NCBI GenBank assembly: GCA_947626435.1
Contig: CANQSB010000001.1
Span: forward strand, 62,001-126,000
Direction: 5' to 3'
Length of the DNA stretch: 64,000 bases
From: an uncultured Lachnospiraceae bacterium
GTDB taxonomy: Bacteria > Bacillota > Clostridia > Lachnospirales > Lachnospiraceae
Shown: piece after piece, positions 1 through 9,443 of the stretch
Numbering within the stretch: the stretch's first letter is position 1
Layout: each line of letters starts with the position of its first letter
Translations under genes and position numbers: made by a program
Notes under the pieces: model-generated
What the model saw: only the letters and a program-made list of their open reading frames with translations
The model's database searches: none
Told to the model about the DNA's origin: nothing

Positions 1-429
1 CATGTGCTCATTTTCCGCAGGACAGTCGCACACAAGCCTGAAAACAGCCTTTTTCCCCTCCGACTTGTACTCCTCTATATGGTTTTCCGCGTAAAGCTTT
101 TCAAATGTATACCCGCCCTTCTGCGGTTCGATATCACGCCAATAAGCGTCTATGTACACCAGCGTGTTGCCGCCTACAGCCGTACGGCTTTCAGCGCCCG
201 GCGCATAGCCGATAAGGGGATTATAGAGTATCTCCATGTCATTTGCGTCCGAGTATTCCCCGATAGTTTTTATCGAATAATCCTCCAAAACACCGTTCAG
301 CTTTAAGCCCTGCAACGCGCTCTTCTCCCCCATGGACAAAGAATATTTAGTCTTGAAAAGCATACCGCAGGACATAAGCGCAAACGCCGCGATTGCAACG
401 CATAAAACCACATCAAGGCATTTATCCAT
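1..429 (-). CDS. DUF4832/TIM-barrel glycosidase-like protein, N-terminal part (runs off the window)
   Basis: Reverse-strand translation is open from ATG at 429 to base 1: MDKCLDVVLCVAIAAFALMSCGMLFKTKYSL...NPLIGYAPGAESRTAVGGNTLVYIDAYWRDIEPQKGGYTFEKLYAENHIEEYKSEGKKAVFRLVCDCPAEN. Signal/TM segment followed by a 'NP..G..P....W..iEP..G.Y.F' start typical of DUF4832/DUF4874-like barrels. Overlaps the DUF4956 stop by 8 nt. Confidence 0.6.
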   Translation of the reverse strand, partial: MDKCLDVVLCVAIAAFALMSCGMLFKTKYSLSMGEKSALQGLKLNGVLEDYSIKTIGEYSDANDMEILYNPLIGYAPGAESRTAVGGNTLVYIDAYWRDIEPQKGGYTFEKLYAENHIEEYKSEGKKAVFRLVCDCPAENEHM

Positions 430-1114
430 GGTACTCACCGTTATACTTTACAAAGCTTACCTGCGTCACGCCCATAACGCGCTCCACGCGCTCTACAAAG
501 CTAAGCTGCGCCTCCCTGCAGGTAACCTCGACCGTAAGCTCGTAGGTGCCGTTTCTGTACAGCTTCGATTTGACGGTGTGCTTCATGCTGTTAAATTCCC
601 TCATTATATTATCGCTCACGTTCTCGTCGCCCTCATAGCGCACCATCAAAATATAGGCGCTTGCCACAGCCTTTTTGCCAAAGGTCAGCGAGATAAAAAT
701 ATACATCACCAAAAATCCTATGCCGACAAGCACGTACATGTTTGCCCCGACTGTTATTCCCGACGTGATTGCCCAGAACATATACAGCAAGTCAAGCGGC
801 TCCTTTATCGCCGTCCTGTAACGCACGATGGAAAGCGCGCCCACCATACCGAGCGATATTACTATGTTGGTCGAAATCGCAAGCGTAACCATACAGGTGA
901 GTATCGTCATGCCGACAAGCGTAAGCCCGTACGTCCTGCTGTAGATGACGCCGTTGTAATACTTGCGGTATATCCTGAAAATCAGATAGCCGATAAGCAC
1001 CGCCACAGACATATTTAAAATTATTGTGATAAATGTGCCGAAATTAATCGCACTGCTGAAATTGTCCGCCTCCAGCACCGACTTTTTAATCATATCCTGA
1101 ACACTCATTTTCAT
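422..1114 (-). CDS. DUF4956 domain-containing membrane protein
   Basis: N-terminal TM helices, then 'LSIVRYRTAIKEPLDLLYMFWAITSGI...', the DUF4956 signature. Confidence 0.85.
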   Translation of the reverse strand: MKMSVQDMIKKSVLEADNFSSAINFGTFITIILNMSVAVLIGYLIFRIYRKYYNGVIYSRTYGLTLVGMTILTCMVTLAISTNIVISLGMVGALSIVRYRTAIKEPLDLLYMFWAITSGITVGANMYVLVGIGFLVMYIFISLTFGKKAVASAYILMVRYEGDENVSDNIMREFNSMKHTVKSKLYRNGTYELTVEVTCREAQLSFVERVERVMGVTQVSFVKYNGEYHG

Positions 1115-1186
1115 ACCTCATTTCCGCGCCGCCTTTCGCGTAAGCCTTATACGGCGCATATTAACCTATAATCTTTCCCCGCCGCC

Positions 1187-1906
1187 TTACAGCAGAAGCC
1201 CGTTGCGCCTTATGATGCTGTCGCAGCACATTACGTATTTTGACGCCGCCACATACACCGCCTCCTGCGTCGTGAGCACGTCGCTTATAAACTCAGGCAG
1301 AAGCGCCGTATATTTCACCTCAAGAATAAGCTCGTCAGGGTTCATCACGTCAAAGTAGGGCAGGCTTTCGTCAAACAGACTGCCGGTAAGCGCCGACTCG
1401 CGTATATTGCTGTCAAACGTAATGCGCACAGTCCCCAAGTCATACACAAACGGAATACGCTCATAATCCACAATCACCCGGGGTCTCAATTCATTTACCA
1501 TGCACTGATAATAAAAAGTCCTGCACACGTCCTCTTCCCTGTCCATAAGGAAATCATAATCGCCCGCAATTATTTTTTCCGTCTCGTCACGCGTGAGCGG
1601 CGCGCCCTCCTTAAAAATATAATTTCCCTGCTTATTTTTGCACTCCAAGCTGATTTTTTTATCGCTGTAATTATAAAGGCGTATCCTGTATTTTTTGCGC
1701 TCCGCCGTACCCATGAGCTTTTCCTCATAGGCTGAGTTTATCCTGTCGTCAAAATACAGGCTCCTAATCGTATAAATGCCGTTTTTAACATGTGAGTCCT
1801 TTTCAAGGAAGCACCCCAGCTTTGCCGCTATTATCTCCTGCTGGCTGCTTGTGATGAGATATTTAAGCTCGTGGCGGAAAGTATAGCCTTTATTATCACT
1901 CAACAT
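1187..1906 (-). CDS. VTC domain (polyphosphate polymerase-like) protein
   Basis: 'FRHELKYLI...IRSLYFDD...KYRIRLYN...LECKNK...VDYERIPFVY...LEVKY' pattern of bacterial VTC/TTM-fold polyphosphate polymerases. Confidence 0.85.
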   Translation of the reverse strand: MLSDNKGYTFRHELKYLITSSQQEIIAAKLGCFLEKDSHVKNGIYTIRSLYFDDRINSAYEEKLMGTAERKKYRIRLYNYSDKKISLECKNKQGNYIFKEGAPLTRDETEKIIAGDYDFLMDREEDVCRTFYYQCMVNELRPRVIVDYERIPFVYDLGTVRITFDSNIRESALTGSLFDESLPYFDVMNPDELILEVKYTALLPEFISDVLTTQEAVYVAASKYVMCCDSIIRRNGLLL

Positions 1907-3770
1907 ATATGTCCTCCGCTATAGCGCCGTCGATAAGGATATAGAAGCACTTCGTACCATATATCTTGCCGTTATCGCTCATATACGAGTCAAACGCATA
2001 CGAACTGTTGCCTTCACCATCTACCGCCTTTACGCGTACGAAATACTGTCCTGACGGCAGTTCCTCCGTTACCATGGTCTCGGGGAGAAAAAGCCCATCC
2101 TTACGGTAAATCGGATTCTCAAACGAATAGTCGTCCGCCAGCTCCACAGTATACGACACGTCATCATTCTGAAAATCATACGCTACGTCCCAGCTTATCT
2201 GCAAGCCTTCTGCCGTAAGCTCAGGCGCGCCGATGAAAAACGGCTGCGGATTTTGAAGCGTCTGCAGGTACTTTTGATAATTGCCCTCTATCTCGCCCGC
2301 GATTGACGACTTGACAAGCTCCCTGTCCTCAAAGCTAAGGCGCATATAGTATACGTCCGGCACTCTCTGCAGATACGGCATCAGCGCCGAATCATAGCTC
2401 TCTATCAGGGCATTTATTTTTTCAGGGGTCATAATCGCTTTAAACTCTTTGATTTTGTCGTCAAGCTTTTGACGGTATTCGTCCGATTTCAATACCCGCC
2501 TGAAAAGCACGTTGCCCCAGTAATTGCTTATGCCGGATTCCCACTCCAGACCGTCGTGCCAGTCCAGTATCTGCCTTTCGGTGTCCATAAAGGACGCGTC
2601 ATTGTCCCATGAGATAAAATACCATTTGTCCACATTAAGCGGGCTGTATAAAAAGCAGTTTCTCGACTGAGTGTCCTTATTGCCTACCAATATATGAAAA
2701 GCAAGCCACGAAAACACGTTTTCCTCGTCAAACCATTTGGCAAAGGTCTGCTCTATCGGTATGGTGTCATCATTTAATTCGTCAAGCATGCGTATAAGCT
2801 TCGTGTGGTCGTCACTGCCCTTGACCTCCATATAGCTTTCAAAGGCTTCCAAGTCATAGTCAGGGCTTGACGCGGGCACTATCACGTCCTCATAGCGGTA
2901 AAACTCAAAGAAATTAATCTTGTATAGCTGACCGTTGTTATCCAAGCCATGATTTCTAAGATACTTCTTGTTTATCTGCTCCACCTGCGTGTATATGCCG
3001 TAATCCTGATACTCGCCACTGCCTCCTACAGTATTGTCTTTCACATAGAGGTGTACGAACTGCGTGCGGGCGCTCATCATTCCTGAGAGCTCCTCCATCA
3101 AGTCATAGCAGAGCTTATTTCTGAAACGCAGTCCCTCTGATACGTGCTTATTCAGGTTGATTACCGTCTGGTCTTTATAACTGCCTTTTCCGTCCTTAAT
3201 CTTAATCCTGTAATTTTTCTGCGCGTTTCTCGTAGAGGTCTGACCCCTTATCGTCACAGTGACGTTCGGCGTAAAATCATCATAGCCAAAATCGCCTATG
3301 ACGGGTCCATTTTCATTCCCTACCTTCAATATACCCTCAACCTTGTACCGCTCAATGCCAAGCTCGTCATAATAATACGCGGAATTTTGGTTTATCTCCG
3401 TCCATGTATGGTTCGTGTTGTCAGACGCGTTGCCTGTCTGTACGGTGAGGTACATCGTCGCCACCTTGCTGTCGTCGTCAAGCTCATACAGCGATTTATT
3501 GTCATGTATCGGCGCATTGCCGCTCTGCTCGTAATTTCCGCTCTCATTTATGTATCCCTCTGCCGTCTGCCCGCTCTCGCCCGTTTCCTGCTCCGTCGCC
3601 TGCCCGTCCGTATTTTCGTTCATCGTCTCCGTCGCGCCGCCTTGATTCTTCGCCCAAGGTGAATCCTCTGACACAGCGCAGCCACAGACCGCAAACGCCG
3701 CCGCAAGCATGAGCGCAAGGCACGCTGCCCTGTTTTTACTGTGCCTTTTTAAGACGTTCTTCCCTCTCAC
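1896..3770 (-). CDS. CotH kinase family lipoprotein with C-terminal Fn3-like region
   Basis: GTG start with AGGAGAGG upstream; lipobox-like 'AFAVCGC'; CotH motifs 'RGQTSTRNAQKNYRIK', 'LVGNKDTQSRNCFLY', 'WDNDASF'. Confidence 0.85.
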   Translation of the reverse strand: MRGKNVLKRHSKNRAACLALMLAAAFAVCGCAVSEDSPWAKNQGGATETMNENTDGQATEQETGESGQTAEGYINESGNYEQSGNAPIHDNKSLYELDDDSKVATMYLTVQTGNASDNTNHTWTEINQNSAYYYDELGIERYKVEGILKVGNENGPVIGDFGYDDFTPNVTVTIRGQTSTRNAQKNYRIKIKDGKGSYKDQTVINLNKHVSEGLRFRNKLCYDLMEELSGMMSARTQFVHLYVKDNTVGGSGEYQDYGIYTQVEQINKKYLRNHGLDNNGQLYKINFFEFYRYEDVIVPASSPDYDLEAFESYMEVKGSDDHTKLIRMLDELNDDTIPIEQTFAKWFDEENVFSWLAFHILVGNKDTQSRNCFLYSPLNVDKWYFISWDNDASFMDTERQILDWHDGLEWESGISNYWGNVLFRRVLKSDEYRQKLDDKIKEFKAIMTPEKINALIESYDSALMPYLQRVPDVYYMRLSFEDRELVKSSIAGEIEGNYQKYLQTLQNPQPFFIGAPELTAEGLQISWDVAYDFQNDDVSYTVELADDYSFENPIYRKDGLFLPETMVTEELPSGQYFVRVKAVDGEGNSSYAFDSYMSDNGKIYGTKCFYILIDGAIAEDIYVE

Positions 3771-5214
3771 GATACCTCTCCTCCAATTTTTCGCTCAATC
3801 GAGTCATAACACCTGTTATCTCCACATTGGTAAAGGGCTGGCAGCTTATTACGTGGTAGCTGAGCTTTCTCGTAAAAAGCGTAACCCTGGTCAGCGATAT
3901 CCCTGTAAAGACAATGCCCGCCACCAAAAAGCCAAAGCCGTAAAACCTCGTATCCATATGCATAGTGATTATCGTCCCTATGACGCTGCACGCGGCATAT
4001 ATCGCCGTATCGACAAGCGCGCCCGCATTGTCCGCAAAGTAAAGCGACATAAGCATTACGCAGTTGCCCGCCGAGTAAAACGCGTAGCCTACGCACAATA
4101 CCCTGTAAATGCCAAGCATCTCCTCCGTAAAACCAAGCGGCAGCCTCGGTATCAGCAGCGTACCGAGCACTATGAATATAACGCTTGCAAAAAACTGCTT
4201 GGCAAACGTATATCCCAGCTCGCGGTTGAGCGTGGAGATAAGCTCCTTCTCCGCATTCTGTATATCAATCAGCGTGCCGCCCTTGTTGTACAGCCCGTAA
4301 TATATCCTGTACTTAGGATAAAACTTGACCTCCACAGAAGTAACAAAATTTATCGTGGTTATCAGTATCGACAAAAACGCCATGAGCGCCGACACGTCAT
4401 ATATCGGCGCGCCGTAAAACAGTCCCTTGACCTGCACTCCCGCGGGACTTGCCCACATCAACACCAGATGGGAGAAAAGCCCTATGCCTATAAATGTGCC
4501 CACCCCGACAAGCTGCGGGTATTTGTCAAACCATTTCAAAAAATCAAACGAGCCCGAATCACATTCGGGGAAATACTCTATCAGAAGCTTATAATACCAC
4601 ACGAGCATTATGCCATAGCCTATGATTACCGATATCAAAAGTGACAAAATCGCCTCCCTGTGGAATACCCTCACAAGAAGCCACCCTACCAGCAGCGCGC
4701 CGCATATCGCCGCCGCAAACGCAAGCATTATGCCGCGGTAATCCTTAACCGCCGTAAGGTAATTTATCTGCGTCCAGACTACGATAAGCTCCATATAAAA
4801 TATGAGGCAGCAGAGCTGATACGCGATGTCCACTCCCGAAAAATGCAGAAAAACGGCATACAGAAATCCGCCGCCCGTAAGCATTATGGCGATACTGCCG
4901 TAAAATGACGGCATTACCTTGCCCTCATCACCGACGAAGAGCACATCAGCCACATAGCGCGTCGTCACCATTGACAGAATGTTCGTCGTCATAAGGGACG
5001 CGAGCAGCGTATACGTTATCATGCAGTTCAAAAGCTCCTGGTTGTCATGCGCCATGCCGCTGGACATCGCTATCAGCTTGACTCCTGCCAAAAGCGCCAT
5101 GCCAAGCAGCATAGGACCCGTACAGATAATCCCTGAATAGCCGTATGCGCGTATCAATGCAAACAAGCCTTTCTTTGCAAAAAGCTTTTTTAGCTCAAAA
5201 CCTATTCCTGCCAT
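3736..5214 (-). CDS. pelG: Pel exopolysaccharide exporter PelG
   Basis: 492 aa multi-TM protein; N-terminus 'MAGIGFELKKLFAKKGLFALIRAYGYSGIICTGPMLLG' characteristic of PelG. Confidence 0.92.
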   Translation of the reverse strand: MAGIGFELKKLFAKKGLFALIRAYGYSGIICTGPMLLGMALLAGVKLIAMSSGMAHDNQELLNCMITYTLLASLMTTNILSMVTTRYVADVLFVGDEGKVMPSFYGSIAIMLTGGGFLYAVFLHFSGVDIAYQLCCLIFYMELIVVWTQINYLTAVKDYRGIMLAFAAAICGALLVGWLLVRVFHREAILSLLISVIIGYGIMLVWYYKLLIEYFPECDSGSFDFLKWFDKYPQLVGVGTFIGIGLFSHLVLMWASPAGVQVKGLFYGAPIYDVSALMAFLSILITTINFVTSVEVKFYPKYRIYYGLYNKGGTLIDIQNAEKELISTLNRELGYTFAKQFFASVIFIVLGTLLIPRLPLGFTEEMLGIYRVLCVGYAFYSAGNCVMLMSLYFADNAGALVDTAIYAACSVIGTIITMHMDTRFYGFGFLVAGIVFTGISLTRVTLFTRKLSYHVISCQPFTNVEITGVMTRLSEKLEERYREREERLKKAQ

Positions 5215-6631
5215 GACCGCGCACCTCCTTGTAAAGCTCCTTGTACTGATTCATGCTAATTTCCTGAGTGTAATAATTTTCCACCCGCTGCTGCCCTATC
5301 CTGCCCATGCGCTCACGCAGCGCGTCATCCTCACACATTCGCTCAAGCGCGTTTGCAAGCTCGTCACGCCCCATAGGCGTCACTATGAAGCCCGCCTGTC
5401 CAAGCTCGTCGTCGCCTCTGCCATAGATAAGCTCGCGACAGCACCCTACGTCCGTCACTACCGCAGGACGCGCCGCCGCAAACGATTCAAGCACCGACAA
5501 CGGCTGCGCCTCCGATATGCTCGTCAATATGGTAAAGTCAAATTTTTCAAGATACTCTACGACATTCACCGAACCGGTAAAAATAATGTCCTTTACGTCA
5601 AGCATTTCAATAAGACGCACACATTCGTCCTTGTACTCCTCATCGTCCGTATCGCCGAGAATGAACAGGCGCACCTTCTTCTTTGAATTTTTGAGCCTGA
5701 AGCGCGTCTTTAGCTCCGCAAAGGCGTAAATCATGGTCTTTACGTCCTTTATCTTGGCTATTCGCACTACTGCCCCTATGCTTATCCAGCCGTCGTCCGC
5801 TTTTGGCGGCACAGCCTTAAAGCGGTCATACGCCACGCCGTTTGCTATCACCCTAAGCTTTTCATGCTTACAGCCAAGCTCGCCCTGCATCCTGCTCGCC
5901 CCATAATAAAGGCTCGTCACCCTGTCGGCGTGCTCATAGGCGCAGCTCGAAAAGTTATAAAACAACTGTATCCATTGGTTTCTGAAGTTTGGCAGCACCC
6001 ACCTCGCACGAATCAGCTCCTCCTCACGCTCGCGCGTGTAAATGCCATGCTCCGTAAGTATGTAAGGCTTGCTGTATTTCCACTTGCCGAGGCTCCCAAG
6101 TATGCCGCTGTAGCCCGTCGCGGTCGCGTGATAGATATCAGCCTTGGGCACCTCGCCCGTCATGATGTAAAGCTCGGGCAGTATCATTGAGCGCACAGTA
6201 TGAAAATAATCGGCAAACGGTATATACGGGCACTTTTCAAGGCATACCCGCTGCACTATCTTTAGGAACTGCTCGCTTGTAAGCACCGAAACGGGATTTA
6301 GCTGCCTTTCCTGAAAAAGCTCAAAAACCAAATCCCAATCGGTTGACTCGCCCGCTATCAGAGTGTAGATTGCGTGTACTTCATATTCGTTGAGCTTTAT
6401 CCTGCCGCCCGAGGGCACAAGACGCAGCGCGTCGTCAAGAAATATCTGGTATACGTCCGTCACGTTTTTGGGAAGCTCGTATTTAAAAACATCCCTGTCC
6501 TTGCTGTGTGCGCCTATGCACCAAAGCACAAATTCATATTCGGGCATCGCCTGTATATAATTGTGCATCCATGAGGAAACGCCGCCTCGCACAAAGGGAT
6601 AGCTGCCCTCCAAAATCATACAGATTTTCAC
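5195..6631 (-). CDS. pelF: Pel glycosyltransferase PelF (GT4)
   Basis: 'MKICMILEGSYPFVRGGVSSWMHNYIQAMPEYEFVLW' N-terminus and 'SISEAQPLSVLESFAAARPAVVTDVGCCRELIYG' GT4 signature. Confidence 0.93.
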   Translation of the reverse strand: MKICMILEGSYPFVRGGVSSWMHNYIQAMPEYEFVLWCIGAHSKDRDVFKYELPKNVTDVYQIFLDDALRLVPSGGRIKLNEYEVHAIYTLIAGESTDWDLVFELFQERQLNPVSVLTSEQFLKIVQRVCLEKCPYIPFADYFHTVRSMILPELYIMTGEVPKADIYHATATGYSGILGSLGKWKYSKPYILTEHGIYTREREEELIRARWVLPNFRNQWIQLFYNFSSCAYEHADRVTSLYYGASRMQGELGCKHEKLRVIANGVAYDRFKAVPPKADDGWISIGAVVRIAKIKDVKTMIYAFAELKTRFRLKNSKKKVRLFILGDTDDEEYKDECVRLIEMLDVKDIIFTGSVNVVEYLEKFDFTILTSISEAQPLSVLESFAAARPAVVTDVGCCRELIYGRGDDELGQAGFIVTPMGRDELANALERMCEDDALRERMGRIGQQRVENYYTQEISMNQYKELYKEVRGHGRNRF

Positions 6632-6644
6632 TTTTTAACCATCC

Positions 6645-8486
6645 TTATCTGACAGAAATTTCCACATGACTGTCATATGCGGTAAGCAGATACAAATCAC
6701 CCGTTATATGCTCATAGTCCGCGCCTTCTATCTCGTCAATATCGCCGTTGTTTACGCGCATCATAAATGACGCCCTGCCGTTGAAGCCGCCTATGTCAAA
6801 CGCCAGCCCCATCAGCCTTTTTTGCCGCTCCATCGTGATAAGCGAATAGGTTTCCACCGCGTCCGCCATGCCGCTGCCCGTCACATTCTCAATATTCGGC
6901 GCGCTTTCATATATATATGAAAGATAATTCTCCAGATTCTGACTCATCACATGCCACCCAAGCGCCGCGCCCCTGTCCTCGTCAAGCGCATCGTCAGGGT
7001 GTATGAAATGCGACTGAACATAGTGGAAGTTCAGCTCCGAAAACGCTATCAGGTAGGTATACTCATCCATAATCGCTCCGGACGTGATTCGCGGCGTTTC
7101 TATTATGCCATCGTCCGCTATGCCGAATTCCTGCTCATACACGCAGTCGCCCGGCAGATATGTAGACGCTATAGCCCTAAGCTCCGGCAGCGCCGAAACC
7201 AGCAAATCGCGTCCCTCCTTTGAAAGGATGTTTGACGGCGGCACATACACGCGAAATTCACACCCCTCAAACAGCTCTGACGAAAAGCTCTTCAGCTCGT
7301 CAATCGCCGCCTTCATCTCGTCAGGGGACTTCCATAGCTTATAGCTGTCATATAGTCCCTTATAGTCAAAATTCTCAAGGCACAGCGGCATATGATTATA
7401 TCCATGGAAGCCAAGCTCCCCGCCGTTATTCAAAAGCATATTGCCAAAAAACCTGAACCGCTCGACCGATTCCGTCCGCGGAAACGGCGCCTCAACGATA
7501 TCTGAATAGTCCTCTATTATAAGCCCCGTATGTATTATGCCGTACTTCTCCTCCCAGTCCAGCATATCCTTCCACCATACATTCGCGTAAAAGTTGCTTA
7601 TATCCATTCCGTATTCTTTTTTTATGTATTCGCCATTGCCTCCCGGCACAGGCGCCGGGAAGTCGTCAAGGTAAAACGCGGACGCGTTAATCACCGGATA
7701 CACGCTCACCCTGTCCATAAGCGTAAACGCCGCCGTCCAGAAGCCGCGCCCCGCCTTGCTGGTAAGCGCCTGATTAATCACTACGAACTTGCCGACACCA
7801 TAGCCATAACCATACTCCCACATAAGCGGCAGACCGCTTTCCGATTCCCTGACATACACTTTGGCGTGTTCGTCAAGCAGAACGCTCAGGCTGAACCAAT
7901 ATTCCTCGTCATATTTGTACTCATGCTTGTCGCCCGCTATCATAAAGTCGTCCTCTACCGTAAAGCCGCTTACCGGGGCATAACCCTCGCCGCCCTCGAT
8001 AATGCCAAGCCTGCTGCGCAGCACTCTAAAGCTTGAGGATATGTCATATGTGACCATATTCATAAGCGCGCCGCCTGACTTTACCCACTCGACAATGTCC
8101 TGTATGGCATCTCCAAACAAATCAAGGTCCGTTATGCACAAGACTATTTTATTGTACTTGGTCAAATCCATCTCGGCCGCGTTGCTGACCTCTACAGTAT
8201 CATAAGCAACCTTCATGCCGTTAAGAATAAGTGACATTTCACCATAAAGCATATCGGAGGTCTCATCGCCGCCGTTCACTATGACCGCGGTATCAGACTT
8301 CGCGCTTACCGCAGCCGTCCGCTCCTGAGAAATACCCGCTGTGTCAGACTTTTTTGCCGAAACGCCCTTGTTCACTATCCCCTGTCTTTCACAATAGAGC
8401 ACCACGCCTATAATAAACAGCGCAACAAGCGGCCAAAGTATCTGAAACTTTTTCTTTAATTCCTTTAAGACAACATCCTTACGCAC
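6645..8486 (-). CDS. pelA: PelA deacetylase-like protein (DUF2194-type)
   Basis: N-terminal TM, then polysaccharide-deacetylase motifs 'ASAFYLDDFPAP' and 'GFHGYNHMPL' (D...HxxxH); located between pelE and pelF. Confidence 0.8.
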   Translation of the reverse strand: MRKDVVLKELKKKFQILWPLVALFIIGVVLYCERQGIVNKGVSAKKSDTAGISQERTAAVSAKSDTAVIVNGGDETSDMLYGEMSLILNGMKVAYDTVEVSNAAEMDLTKYNKIVLCITDLDLFGDAIQDIVEWVKSGGALMNMVTYDISSSFRVLRSRLGIIEGGEGYAPVSGFTVEDDFMIAGDKHEYKYDEEYWFSLSVLLDEHAKVYVRESESGLPLMWEYGYGYGVGKFVVINQALTSKAGRGFWTAAFTLMDRVSVYPVINASAFYLDDFPAPVPGGNGEYIKKEYGMDISNFYANVWWKDMLDWEEKYGIIHTGLIIEDYSDIVEAPFPRTESVERFRFFGNMLLNNGGELGFHGYNHMPLCLENFDYKGLYDSYKLWKSPDEMKAAIDELKSFSSELFEGCEFRVYVPPSNILSKEGRDLLVSALPELRAIASTYLPGDCVYEQEFGIADDGIIETPRITSGAIMDEYTYLIAFSELNFHYVQSHFIHPDDALDEDRGAALGWHVMSQNLENYLSYIYESAPNIENVTGSGMADAVETYSLITMERQKRLMGLAFDIGGFNGRASFMMRVNNGDIDEIEGADYEHITGDLYLLTAYDSHVEISVR

Positions 8487-8502
8487 TCAAACTCCTATCC
8501 GC

Positions 8503-9423
8503 CTAGTCTGCAGGCATACCGCTCCAAAACTCAATCCATTCCCTGCCATTACGGCTAAAATAAATGTCATTTTCATTTATGTAAGAAATCATATTGCGCA
8601 GAGAAGCATAATCGCGTATACTGTCAAAATACTGCCCATACAGCAGCAGCACCCTCTCATCGCCGCGGTATTCCTCCGCCGCTTTCTGCAGATGCATGTA
8701 CGCCTTGTCGTTGTCGCCCAACTGCATGTAATTCCTGATACATATGAACACGAGCCTGCCCATGCTCTCACCGCTCTGCTCATATTCCTCGCAGAGCGAA
8801 GCCAGACGCTGACGGTATTCATTCTCTATGGCGCCGCTCACAAGCCCTGATTCGATAAAGCGGTTTAAATATTCTATGTATTCCTTCAACAGGTTTTTAT
8901 CCGCTTCCTCACCGTTTTCTTTTTCTTCATTGCGCCGCTTTTCATAGTCCTGCAGATTGGTCTCATAGTCCGTAAGTATCTCCATCATCATGGTCGTGGC
9001 GTAATGCGTTACTTCCGTATCGCTGCTGTTTCGCGCTTTCTGTAGTATGTCTATATGTTCGTCAGGCGACCCATGAAGTATGTTCATCATGAGCGAATGT
9101 CTGGTCTTGGAGTCATTTACGGTGAGCGCCTCCTCAAGTGGCACAACTTCCATATCGGCGTTGTCGTCAACCTCTATCCTCTTGTAGTGCCCCGTTATGA
9201 CATTGAAATCCTCAAGCCCAATCTCGCGCCTTTTGGCTTTCTTTTTTACAGCCATGCGGTATCTCAAGGCAAAGGCAAGCGCTCCAAAAAGCGGCACCGC
9301 AATCACGATGGGCATAAGGTTTTCAAGGGTCAGACTGTCCTCTCGGCGCTTGGCGAGCCATGCCAGTACGCAGATTATAGCGTGTATTATGATTAAGATT
9401 ACTAATATAAAAAATGTAAGCAT
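8503..9423 (-). CDS. pelE: PelE-like protein (two TM helices plus TPR-like repeats)
   Basis: N-terminal hydrophobic pair followed by helical repeats; position pelD-pelE-pelA-pelF-pelG. Confidence 0.75.
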   Translation of the reverse strand: MLTFFILVILIIIHAIICVLAWLAKRREDSLTLENLMPIVIAVPLFGALAFALRYRMAVKKKAKRREIGLEDFNVITGHYKRIEVDDNADMEVVPLEEALTVNDSKTRHSLMMNILHGSPDEHIDILQKARNSSDTEVTHYATTMMMEILTDYETNLQDYEKRRNEEKENGEEADKNLLKEYIEYLNRFIESGLVSGAIENEYRQRLASLCEEYEQSGESMGRLVFICIRNYMQLGDNDKAYMHLQKAAEEYRGDERVLLLYGQYFDSIRDYASLRNMISYINENDIYFSRNGREWIEFWSGMPAD

Positions 9424-9443
9424 ATTTTACCGCGATTCTTTTC

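Noticed and set aside
332-1018. Long plus-strand ORFs antisense to real genes (e.g. 332-1018, 3709-4644, 14849-15610, 17409-18059, 50779-51897, 57164-57982)
   Set aside because: They mirror well-supported minus-strand genes, have biased composition and no recognisable domains; likely artefacts of codon usage.
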